Position numbers and translations under genes: made by a program
Notes under the pieces: generated by a model
What the model saw: only the letters and a program-made list of their open reading frames with translations
The model's database searches: none
Told to the model about the DNA's origin: nothing
Shown here: piece after piece, positions 55,711-64,000 of the stretch
Numbering within the stretch: the first letter of the stretch is position 1
How the letters are laid out: every line of letters starts with the position of its first letter
NCBI GenBank assembly: GCA_001600415.1
Contig: BCJX01000003.1
Span: 1,800,059-1,864,058, forward strand
Reading direction: 5' to 3'
Source of the DNA: Pascua guehoae
Taxonomy: Eukaryota; Basidiomycota; Tremellomycetes; Trichosporonales; Trichosporonaceae
DNA length: 64,000 nt

Positions 55711-56717
55711 TCTTGACAGCTAGATAGGTTAGGTGTTGAGGATGTCGAGGAGAGTTATGGGATGAGGAAGGAGTAGAGCCGGAGATCAGTATCGAGGAAG
55801 GTGGTCGACTGGGTGTTCCGGTGGTCGATCGGTGGGATGACGGGAGTGCGACGATGGGAGAATGAGGGATTGGGTTGAAGCGAGGGAGAGTGAAGGATAG
55901 AGGAGAGGGATGGAAATGGAAATGGATGGAGGGAGGAATGGGGGAGAGTGTGTGAGAAGAGTGATAGCGAGGGAGAGTGTGTGAGAAGAGTGATAGCGAG
56001 GGAGAGTGATAGAGAAAGAGTGAAGGAGAGAATGAGAAATAGGACGAGGAGGAGTTAGGGAATGTAAGAGACAAGGAAGGGAAGCAAGGGAAGGAAGGCC
56101 ACCGCATCTTGAACAAGCGAGGAAGGAAAGGAAGGAAGGCCACCGCCTCTGTAGCCAGCTTTAGAGGAAAGGAAGGAAGAAGGGAAGGAAGAACGATTAT
56201 TGCACTCTTTGCCCATGGTCACTGTGGCGGCACTTTCAACCAAGCCTCCAGGCACACGGCTGGATCTGTGCATGCCAAGGAACGAGTCGCCACCCAGAAA
56301 GGCGTGCTGTGACATTTTGCGAAGTGTGCGCGCCTTTTCATGAAAAGTCCCAACCAGTCGGTCACCATTTCTGAAAAGGCCGTAGCGCGAGGCGCAAGAG
56401 TTGGGTTTCGGGCACATGTGATCAAGGTCACAACCACCACCACCAAATATCATCACCATAAGCCACACCATCCCTCGCCGCTCGCCGCTCGACCACTTCT
56501 CACCACAAGCACACAGCACCACCCCTCTATTCCACGGGATGCGCGCCACGGAGTGTGGTAGCTATTAGAGGTGAGGTCTCCCCTCTCCCATGTTGTCACT
56601 AACACCGCTCAGCAGCCCACTCCTCGCCTGCATCTGCCGCGCTCCTGGTGTACCAGCTGTCATCTTCTTCCCATCGCCTCTCGCTTCTCGCTGTCGCCCA
56701 ACTACCCGGCGGCGACG
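55711..56717. other. Divergent promoter region between two genes
   Basis: This separates the minus-strand disordered-protein gene from the plus-strand mitochondrial protein gene. It contains purine-rich GGAAGGAA and GGGAGAGTG repeats, including a 29-bp duplication at 55942-55999. The true leader of the right-hand gene may include upstream ATGs (for example 56571, in frame). Confidence 0.5.
55942..56023. repeat. 29-bp tandem duplication with a partial third copy
   Basis: GGGAGAGTGTGTGAGAAGAG plus GTGATAGCGA-type unit sequence occurs at 55942-55970 and 55971-55999, then degenerates from 56000. It lies in purine-rich promoter DNA. Confidence 0.75.
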
Positions 56718-59360
56718 ATGCGGCGTGTGGCCCCGCGCCTCGTGCGCGCCGCTGAGCGTGCACGCTTGGGGCCGTCCTCAGCATCATGTTCACGCACGGT
56801 GCTGCCGCGACCGCCATCGGGGCCGAGTTGCTCCCGATGGCTCTCGTGCACTTGCTGCCGACCAACACCATTCACACGAGCGATACCAGCGATTCCACCC
56901 CTCGAGGCACTTCAGCACATGAAGACGCCACACCTCCCCCTCCCCCCACCACTGCCGTGGTCGCCCGACTCGCAGCCGTTCTTGAGGCACCTGCAAATCC
57001 TCGCTCTCGCACTCCGCTCGCCATCGGCAGACGAGTCTTGGGACATTTACCAATCGTTGCATCCCGACATTCGCTCGGCGATACCGGACGACATATTCGT
57101 CTCTCTCATTATCCACCAACTTGAGGGAAAGGCCGAGGTTCCTCTGTGGGAGCGGTTGAGTGAGCTTCTGGCGCTCGCGACCCAGTGCAACATGGACTCG
57201 TCGGTACTCGGCGCTTCAGCAATGGAGGGCGCTCTTCAAGCCTTCTTTGAAGACTTTGAAAAGCGAAGAAATCCGAATGATGCGCCGTATGCCACTCTCG
57301 ACTGGCTATGGGCCGGCCTGTTACGTCTACGGCGCGACTCGCTCGCAGCTGTTCCTGTCACCATCCGAAAAGAGTGGCTCAGCCTCATGTCATTTCGCTA
57401 CCGCGATGATGTGCAGGAGGCACATAGTGAGCTCGAGAGGATGGTCGAGCACGGCGGAGGGCAAGGGATCGCGTCGAGAGCATCTCGCATTGTTGCGATG
57501 TACAGAGGACCCGACATTGCTCTGCACAAGGCGTCACTTCGCCTTGCGGCGTGGTGTCTTGCCCGCGGAGTTAAGATTCGCAACGACATCATTCGCGATA
57601 TGTTGGATCGATTGCGGGCAGCGGCATCTGAGGACGACGGTGGTGGCCTCGCCGAAATGCGCGAGTCGGTACAGGCGCTCGTCGACGAGTTGCAGGCTGG
57701 TGGTGCTACGGAGCCAGCAGCGACGATGCAGAACGCGCTCGATCGAGTACTCAAGTGGCATCGTACACCCGCTCAGGTGGCCAATGACCTTGCAGCCGAC
57801 CCCAAGGCCGACGTTACTCAGCTTGTGCGGGCCTTCCGCAAGCTCGACAACAGTCCCACCGACCTCGAAGCAGCAATCAACCTTTGCATACGTTCCATCA
57901 GTCTTGACAGCGACCCCGAGCCCCTCCTGCGACTTGCTATCCAGCGCCTGAACGATACAGAGGCAGGCGATGTGCGCAACGGTTTTGTCATCCAGCTCGC
58001 CACGGCCATGATTGGCGTCCACAAGGCTCGTCACTTCTCACCAGCCATCCTAGCGCGCCTCCTCTACCTTGTCACCTCCATCCTACCATCCGACGATGCG
58101 TACTCGGTCGCCTTCAAGCTCTACCCTCTCGTCCGTGCCAACAAGGCACCGGATAACCACAAGTGGCGTACGCAGGAGGCTTTCCTTTGGCGTAGACTGT
58201 TCGACACTTCGCTCAAGCGCCGCCATCTCCACTTCGCCTCGCGTCTCTATGCCGACTTGCAGGCTGACGGTCTGACTGTGCCCCGTGGCGCCGCCCTGGC
58301 CTTTATCCGTGCGATATCTGGCAGGAATAATGCTTCTCGCTTCATTCTTCTTGATCGTCACATCAAGGACTACCTCTGGGATGGCGACAAGGATACAGAT
58401 GACCTCGTCATTGCCTTGGCAGAAGGACTGGCTAGCACTGGATCCGACGCGGCCGCACTTGCTGTGCGAATGGCGCAGCGTATCCGACCGACCTTGCCCC
58501 CACGTGCCATTGAGGCCGTATTGACGCCGCTTGCGACTTCGAGCAATGCGCAATATCGCACTATGGCCACGGCTCTGCTGGACGACTTGCCGCCAAACGT
58601 CGAGGCACAGCGAGGCTACGACCTTGTCCTCTCTGCCATGCTCGCCAACGTGCGTCACACCACCCTCGACTCGATACTCCAGCTGTATCGCAGTATGATA
58701 GCGCGTGGCATTCCGCCGTCTGCGACCACCACTTCGACACTGATCGCCGCGCTGCTCAAGTCGGACAACCTCGAACTTGCTCTCGCCGCCTTCAACACTT
58801 CCGCCGACGCTGGCCAGGCCGCAAAGGCCGCACATGTCGGCAGTCTAATGGTGAACCTGGCGATGGCGGGCCGGTCCGACGAAGCCTACAAGGTAGAGGA
58901 CCGGTGGCGCGCGCTCTTCCCGGGAAACGGCCCGAAGAACGCCAAGGCTGTCACTGGCGCACGGCTTGCGGTGGACATCAAGGCATCAAAGCCCGTCGAC
59001 CTGACTGTGTACTCTGCAGGACCCGTCGGCCGCGAGCTTGTTGCTTACGAAGGCTACAAGCCGAATCGGCCATTCTACGAGTTCCTCATCAAGCTTCAGC
59101 GCGAGCGGGGTTTGGAAGCAAGTGGTGCTCCAACGGAAGAAACTGTGGTGGAGGCTGTAGAGCAGGTCTTGGCAGATGTCGAAGCCGTGACTGCACAGCC
59201 GGAGAGTGAAGATAGTGTGGCGGTGCACGGGTCTTCATGGCGTGGGAAGCCGGCAGTGCAACCCGTAACCCAGTCGTGGTCCAAGGCTAGCGGAGGTACA
59301 TGGTTGCTAGACCGCGAACGCGAGCGACGAGGAGTTGAGCTGTTTAGTAGCGTGTGTTAA
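56718..59360 (+). CDS. PPR-like helical-repeat protein, probably mitochondrial
   Basis: A single long exon. The start at 56718 gives 880 residues and opens a basic presequence (MRRVAPRLVRAAERARLG) fit for mitochondrial import; an in-frame ATG at 56571 would add 49 residues of doubtful quality. The rest is almost wholly alpha-helical, with repeating helix pairs of pentatricopeptide type. The clearest is TLDSILQLYRSMIARGIPPS followed by TTTSTLIAALLKSDNLELAL. Fungal proteins of this size and layout act in mitochondrial RNA processing, translation or ribosome assembly. The repeats are too degenerate to name an orthologue. The C-terminus has an acidic Glu/Val-rich segment, then a Trp/Arg-containing end. 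Confidence 0.75.
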   Translation: MRRVAPRLVRAAERARLGPSSASCSRTVLPRPPSGPSCSRWLSCTCCRPTPFTRAIPAIPPLEALQHMKTPHLPLPPPLPWSPDSQPFLRHLQILALALRSPSADESWDIYQSLHPDIRSAIPDDIFVSLIIHQLEGKAEVPLWERLSELLALATQCNMDSSVLGASAMEGALQAFFEDFEKRRNPNDAPYATLDWLWAGLLRLRRDSLAAVPVTIRKEWLSLMSFRYRDDVQEAHSELERMVEHGGGQGIASRASRIVAMYRGPDIALHKASLRLAAWCLARGVKIRNDIIRDMLDRLRAAASEDDGGGLAEMRESVQALVDELQAGGATEPAATMQNALDRVLKWHRTPAQVANDLAADPKADVTQLVRAFRKLDNSPTDLEAAINLCIRSISLDSDPEPLLRLAIQRLNDTEAGDVRNGFVIQLATAMIGVHKARHFSPAILARLLYLVTSILPSDDAYSVAFKLYPLVRANKAPDNHKWRTQEAFLWRRLFDTSLKRRHLHFASRLYADLQADGLTVPRGAALAFIRAISGRNNASRFILLDRHIKDYLWDGDKDTDDLVIALAEGLASTGSDAAALAVRMAQRIRPTLPPRAIEAVLTPLATSSNAQYRTMATALLDDLPPNVEAQRGYDLVLSAMLANVRHTTLDSILQLYRSMIARGIPPSATTTSTLIAALLKSDNLELALAAFNTSADAGQAAKAAHVGSLMVNLAMAGRSDEAYKVEDRWRALFPGNGPKNAKAVTGARLAVDIKASKPVDLTVYSAGPVGRELVAYEGYKPNRPFYEFLIKLQRERGLEASGAPTEETVVEAVEQVLADVEAVTAQPESEDSVAVHGSSWRGKPAVQPVTQSWSKASGGTWLLDRERERRGVELFSSVC

Positions 59361-61092
59361 GGTGCAAGATATGAATGATGGGAGCGGAATGATGCCGACT
59401 GAGAGCAATGGGCAGTTGCGCAGCACGCGCAGCAGCCGTGCAGAAGCCATGAGGCGACGCGTCCAAGGGCGAGCATTGTTCCTGGAGGTTTCATGACGCG
59501 TGGAGCTTGAACAATGGTGTTGCCCTGAAAATTGAAGCAGCTGGTGGTACCTGACCAAAATGTCCTGCCATGCCAAAAAGCTTGTGTCTTTAAGCGTGAT
59601 TAAGCAGCTTTTCAGTGCACTGCATCACGGCGACTGCGATTGCACTGTTCTGTGCCGCACATACGTACGTAGCTCTTTACCGGCATCTCGGCTCGTTCCC
59701 TTTGGGGTTGTCTTCCTTGCGAAGCGAAGAGGAAAGGAGATATTCAAGGTTGCGGGCCCCGAAAGAAAAATGTGCAGGGCCAAAGACGTGCTGTGTGTGC
59801 AGGGCCGTGTCCAAAGGTACGGGTTCAGACGGGTTCGGAATGGACGCCCCGGGGGCGAGGAGGCGTTGTCCCTACGATCCCTACCATCTCCCCTCCTCGT
59901 GGCGGACGGCGGCGCGCGGGCGGGCGGGCGCGTGTGCCTTTTGGCCATTTGACTACTCTTTTTTACCCTGACAATGTTCAAAAGATGGGACACGGGTGTG
60001 CGGGAGGGATCAGAAATAAGTGCCATGGTCGGTCCGATCCTCTGCGACGTGGACAGCAACCAGACCGACCAGACGGGTATCAAGGTCAGACACGCACGGA
60101 TGCTCTTGGACTCTTGTGCATTCATTCACCTAGTGTTGCTCTCACTCGACTCTCTCCACGCCGCGCGATACAACGTCGACCTCGGACTAGTGCGACTGGC
60201 GTGTTTAGGGACGTGTCGACGACCACCCCAGACTGGATTTACTCCGAAAGGCGCAGAGGAGTGGACGCGAACTGGGAACCGACCTGATCCTGCCTACGCC
60301 ATTGCCTCGTCCATTGCTCTCTCTCTCTCTCCCCTCTCCCCCTCGCCCCCTCGCTCCCTTTCTGTGCACTCTCTAGCAAGCCACACGACGCGCATAGACG
60401 GCCAGCTGTGCTAATTGTGTGACGGGTACGACGATTGTTGCACACGCGTACCACTAGGTGCACTAGGGCCGGGCGCCACCGCGCGCCGCGACCGACCACA
60501 CAGCCACACGCGCAGTGCCAAGCTCAAACCATTCAGCCAGGACGGGCGGTGCCAATCTCCTCTCTCCTGTCCAACTGCTGCTGCGGCTAGGCGGCAAGGC
60601 TGCAAGGCGACTGGGCTGCGAGCTACAGTACCTACCTGAGACACGTATCTTGGCCACTACCATCCCATCCTTTCAACCTTGGACGTTCTCGACCTCTCCT
60701 CACCCCNCCCCNCCCTTTGTCCCCCCCCCCTCCCCTTATTGATACACACGGACCAGCGCCCCCACACTCGATCTCCTTGCGTTGCCCCTGCCCACCAACA
60801 GGCCGCCGGGCTGCGCCACGGCTACCTGTCGCTATCGACATCGACACACCAACACTTGCCGTTGCCTGCCTCTTTGTTCACGTAAACTCGTCACCACCAC
60901 CACCTTGCCTTGCCAAGCCGGGCGCGGCTCGGACACGACAGCGTCCACGCTCCCCTTGGCGGCAACACCACCCTCGACATTGACACCACTGGGTTGCCAC
61001 CGTTCATCACCACCCCTACTGCCTTCCTTCCATCTGCATTTGTTCAACGAGTCACCTTTCCCTCCCCGTTCCCCTCGCCAACGTCGTCCCAC
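59361..61092. other. Intergenic stretch and flippase promoter
   Basis: No gene is supported. The last roughly 400 bp on the plus strand are pyrimidine-rich and include two Ns (60707, 60712) within poly-C, consistent with a core promoter and leader of the flippase gene. The flippase frame is open upstream to 60910 but lacks a better start than 61093. Confidence 0.5.
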
Positions 61093-64000
61093 ATGAACGA
61101 CAACAACGACATGGAGCACCTCGGTGCAACTGGCCCCAACAACGGACGGCATCAGTACGGCACAGGTGCAGGGCCATCCAACTACCTCACACACCCCCTC
61201 GAGATTGGCGCTCCTCAAGACCAGCGAGACCTCCGAAACCGCGGCTACAGCGACGCAACAGCACCGAGCTACAGCTATAGCAACGGCGGCGCCGACCTGT
61301 CCTACACTCCCTCGGGAGCGCAGTCAGTGGCGCCGCTCAACCCACCACACTCCTACTGGTACGACACGGACGAGGAGGAGCCATTTGACCGGGACGCGAT
61401 CGACCCCGCGCTGCGGCTCCGCACGACCCGCACCGCCCACTCTGTGATTGCCGAGTCGATCCGGAGCGAGGATGTTCGCACAAGGAGAAGGCGGTCACGA
61501 ATCTTTGCCACGCTCAAGCGTCGTGGGCGGAAGCCCAGGGCAGCAAGCGGCACCGCGTCGGATACATCTGCTCCAGGAAGGCTACGCTCAATAGCGAGCG
61601 ATGACGGCGGCAGCGACGGACCACCACCACCATCAGAGTCGTTCCAGTCCACCCGCGCGGACACAACCGTTACTGTGGAACCGGTCGTCGAGGGTGGCAA
61701 GGGGAAGAAGCCCTTGCCAAGACGAGCAGTCTATGTCAACCTACCGTTGCCACCCGACATGGTCGACAAGAAGGGAGAGCCGACCATGCGCTATGCCCGT
61801 AACAAGGTCAAGACGTCAAAGTACACGCTTGTCACCTTCCTCCCGCGCAACCTGTTTGAGCAATTCTACCGTGTTGCCAACATCTACTTTTTGTTCGTCG
61901 TCATTCTCCAGCTCTTTACAATCTTTGGAGCGACAACGCCCGAGATTGCCATGCTGCCCCTCGTCGCGATTCTGGGAATGACCGCGATCAAGGATGCCAT
62001 CGAGGACTGGCGCCGAGCGCAAATAGACGAAGAGGTCAACACAAGCGCCGCTACAAAGCTGGGCAACTGGAAGAATGTCAACCAACCGTCCGACCCACGC
62101 AACTGGTTTGAGCGGTTGTTCCAGCTTGGGCTCAGTGAGTGCGACGAGGATAACACATGGCTAACGTCAGACCCACACAAGCCGTCCAAGGGTGTCCGCA
62201 AACTTCGCGAGGCTGAGGCAAGAGCCGGCAAGCAGATTGTCATGGAAAGGGCAAAGGAGTCGCAGGACCTGGAGCGTCTGGCCTCACCTCCCGGAAAGAC
62301 ATTGCAACCGCCCGGACAAGCTTTTCCTCTGAAAGAGATGCCATCAGTGAGTGCTGGCTGCTTTCACAGTATTGACACCCAGTCCGACTCGCTCGATGCC
62401 TTGAATCTCCCGTTCCGTCCCAGAGCTGTTTCGACCTCTTCATCGGTTCCGAGTACAATGTCGAGCAACGGTGTGATTGACTACTCGCAAGGCACCTCCG
62501 GCACGGCACAGTGGGAGCGCACGCTGTGGAAGAAGCTCGAGGTCGGCGACCTCGTCTTGTTACGCGACAATGAGCAGGTGCCGGCCGACATTGTCGTGCT
62601 GGCCACGTCTGATCGGGACAATCTTTGCTTTATTGAGACCAAGAACCTCGACGGTGAGACCAACCTCAAGGTCCGCAAGGCGATGCCAGCAACGTCTGGT
62701 ATCAAGTCTGAGGAGGACCTCGAGCACTCGCACTTCTTCCTCGACTCTGAGCCTCCGCACGTCAACCTGTACGCGTACAATGGCGTTCTCAAGTATCGCT
62801 CAGCGGCCAGCGAGGGCAAGCATGGCGAGCTCAAGGTTGAGCCCGTCACCATCAACGAGCTCCTCCTCCGCGGCTGCACGCTGCGCAACACCAAATGGGT
62901 CATTGGCCTCGTCGTTTTCACTGGCGCAGACACAAAGATCATGCTCAACGGCGGCGACACGCCGTCCAAGCGCAGCAAGATCGAAAAGGAGACCAACTTC
63001 AACGTCATTATGAACTTTATCATCCTTATGGCACTGTGTCTCGCAGCGGGACTCCTCCACGGTTACTATCGCTCGCTGGACAACACGAGCGCCACTTCGT
63101 ACGAGATTGGCGCGGAGGCAGCGGAAAACATCTACCTTGACTCGCTCATCGTCTTTGTCGCTTGCCTGATCGTGTTCCAGAATATTGTCCCCATCTCGCT
63201 CTACATTACCATCGAGATTGTCAAGACGATCCAGGCGTACTTTATCCACCAGGATGTTGAAATGTACTATGCGCCTTGTGAGTAGCCATTCACAGTGCCT
63301 TTTGTCTGACTGTACAGACGACACGCCATGCGTGCCCAAGACGTGGAACATTTCCGATGACCTGGGACAGATTGAATACGTCTTTTCGGACAAGACGGGC
63401 ACGCTCACTCAGAACGTCATGGAATTCAAAAAGTGCTCGATCCAAGGCACAGCCTTTGGCGAGGGCATTACCGAGGCGATGCTCGGTGCCGCCAAACGCG
63501 AGGGCAAGGACACGAGCACGACAATGGAAGACCAGGCCGTTGAGCTCATCGAGTTCAAGGAAACAATGGTCGATACGATGAAGAGCGCTTTCAACAACCG
63601 GTACTTGCGAGAGGAGCAGCTTACATTCATCGCGCCCGACCTCGCCCAGCGGCTTGCCGACAAGGCCGACCCGATGCACCCCCACATTGTTGCCTTTTTC
63701 CGCGCCCTTGCCGTTTGCCACTCTGTCCTGTCCGACAAGCCCGAGCCAGAGAACAAGCCATACGTGCTCGACTACAAGGCTGAGAGTCCCGATGAAGCTG
63801 CACTCGTCGGTGCCGCGCGTGACGTTGGCTTCCCGTTCGTCACGCGTAACACGCACAAGATCGACATTGAGGTTCTTGGACAGCCAGAGCGGTGGACTCC
63901 GCTTCGCGTGCTCGAGTTCAACAGCACGCGAAAGCGCATGAGCGTGATTGTTCGAAGCCCTGAAGGCAAGATTATTCTCTACTGCAAGGGTGCCGACAGT
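61093..64000 (+). CDS. P4-type ATPase, phospholipid flippase of the Dnf type (3' end beyond window)
   Basis: Exon 1 is 61093-63277 and exon 2 runs from 63318 past the window end. The splice rebuilds MYYAPYDDTPCVPKTWNIS. Start ATG 61093 opens a hydrophilic N-terminal region of about 220 residues. The core then shows the P4 N-terminal motif RYARNKVKTSKYTLVTFLPR, TM1-2, a long insertion typical of Dnf1/Dnf2, the actuator motif NLDGETNLK, TM3-4 (VPISLYITIEIVKTIQ, with the P4 proline), and the phosphorylation site DKTGTLTQ with Asp754. The nucleotide-binding domain follows (SPDEAALV, KGAD) to the edge. Such pumps, with a Cdc50/Lem3 partner, move aminophospholipids or their lyso forms to the cytosolic leaflet at the plasma membrane and endosomes. 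A 36-nt segment (62347-62382) has GTGAGT..CAG ends and could be an optional intron. Confidence 0.92.

Overview
The window looks like a gene-dense chromosomal segment of a GC-rich basidiomycete yeast, most probably Tremellomycetes and perhaps the Trichosporonales. Reasons: many short spliceosomal introns (often 36-70 nt) with GTGAGT/GTAAGT donors and CTAAC/CTGAC-type branch sites; intron-containing tRNAs; fungal housekeeping genes (LYS12, PGS1, SET1, PEX11, a Dnf-type flippase); and lineage-type low-complexity proteins. The order-level placement is inference. Exon coordinates below were derived by hand from splice consensus plus reading-frame closure. The sequence has a 70-base N gap at 40700-40769 and single Ns at 8115, 60707 and 60712.

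Layout: 1-203, last exon of an unknown gene. 1814-3242 (-), PEX11. 4841-4931, tRNA-Val(AAC) with an intron. 5355-6605 (-), a secreted heme-thiolate peroxidase/peroxygenase. 6606-12400, a gene-poor stretch with only repeats. 12401-13757 (+), an alpha/beta hydrolase, convergent with 14003-15706 (-), a Dal5-like MFS permease. 16717-19030 (-), a single-pass secretory-pathway membrane protein. 21147-21686 (-), a hotdog thioesterase. 22112-25914 (+), a very unusual zinc-cluster regulator fused to an aspartate-aminotransferase-like domain. 25915-31597, gene-poor but carrying two tandem tRNA-Tyr genes. 31598-32941 (+), a GPI-anchored GH18 protein. 33609-34868 (-), an F-box-like protein. 35376-35456, tRNA-Ser(CGA). 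36025-36817 (-), a small coiled-coil protein. 38588-40350 (+), 6-phosphogluconolactonase. 41975-44228 (-), LYS12, divergent from 44523-47639 (+), PGS1. 48294-52989 (-), SET1. 53581-55710 (-), a disordered protein of unknown role. 56718-59360 (+), a PPR-like mitochondrial helical-repeat protein. 61093-64000 (+, cut by the window end), a P4-ATPase flippase.

No secondary-metabolite cluster or operon is visible; neighbours are mostly unrelated housekeeping genes. The most notable item is 22112-25914. Eleven exons, two of them only 4 and 5 nt long, assemble one 1123-residue frame. It has an acidic Ala-rich N-terminus, a complete Zn(II)2Cys6 finger, a fold-type-I aminotransferase-like domain that has lost its PLP lysine and its other key active-site residues, and a charged coiled-coil tail. 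In architecture it is a fungal parallel of the bacterial MocR/GabR regulators. Other points of interest are a start codon sandwiched between long poly-C tracts in a 6-phosphogluconolactonase whose DGHT motif is altered, an F-box-like gene whose Gln/Pro-rich tail lies behind a single in-frame TGA, and a telomere-like array enclosed by 51-bp inverted repeats.
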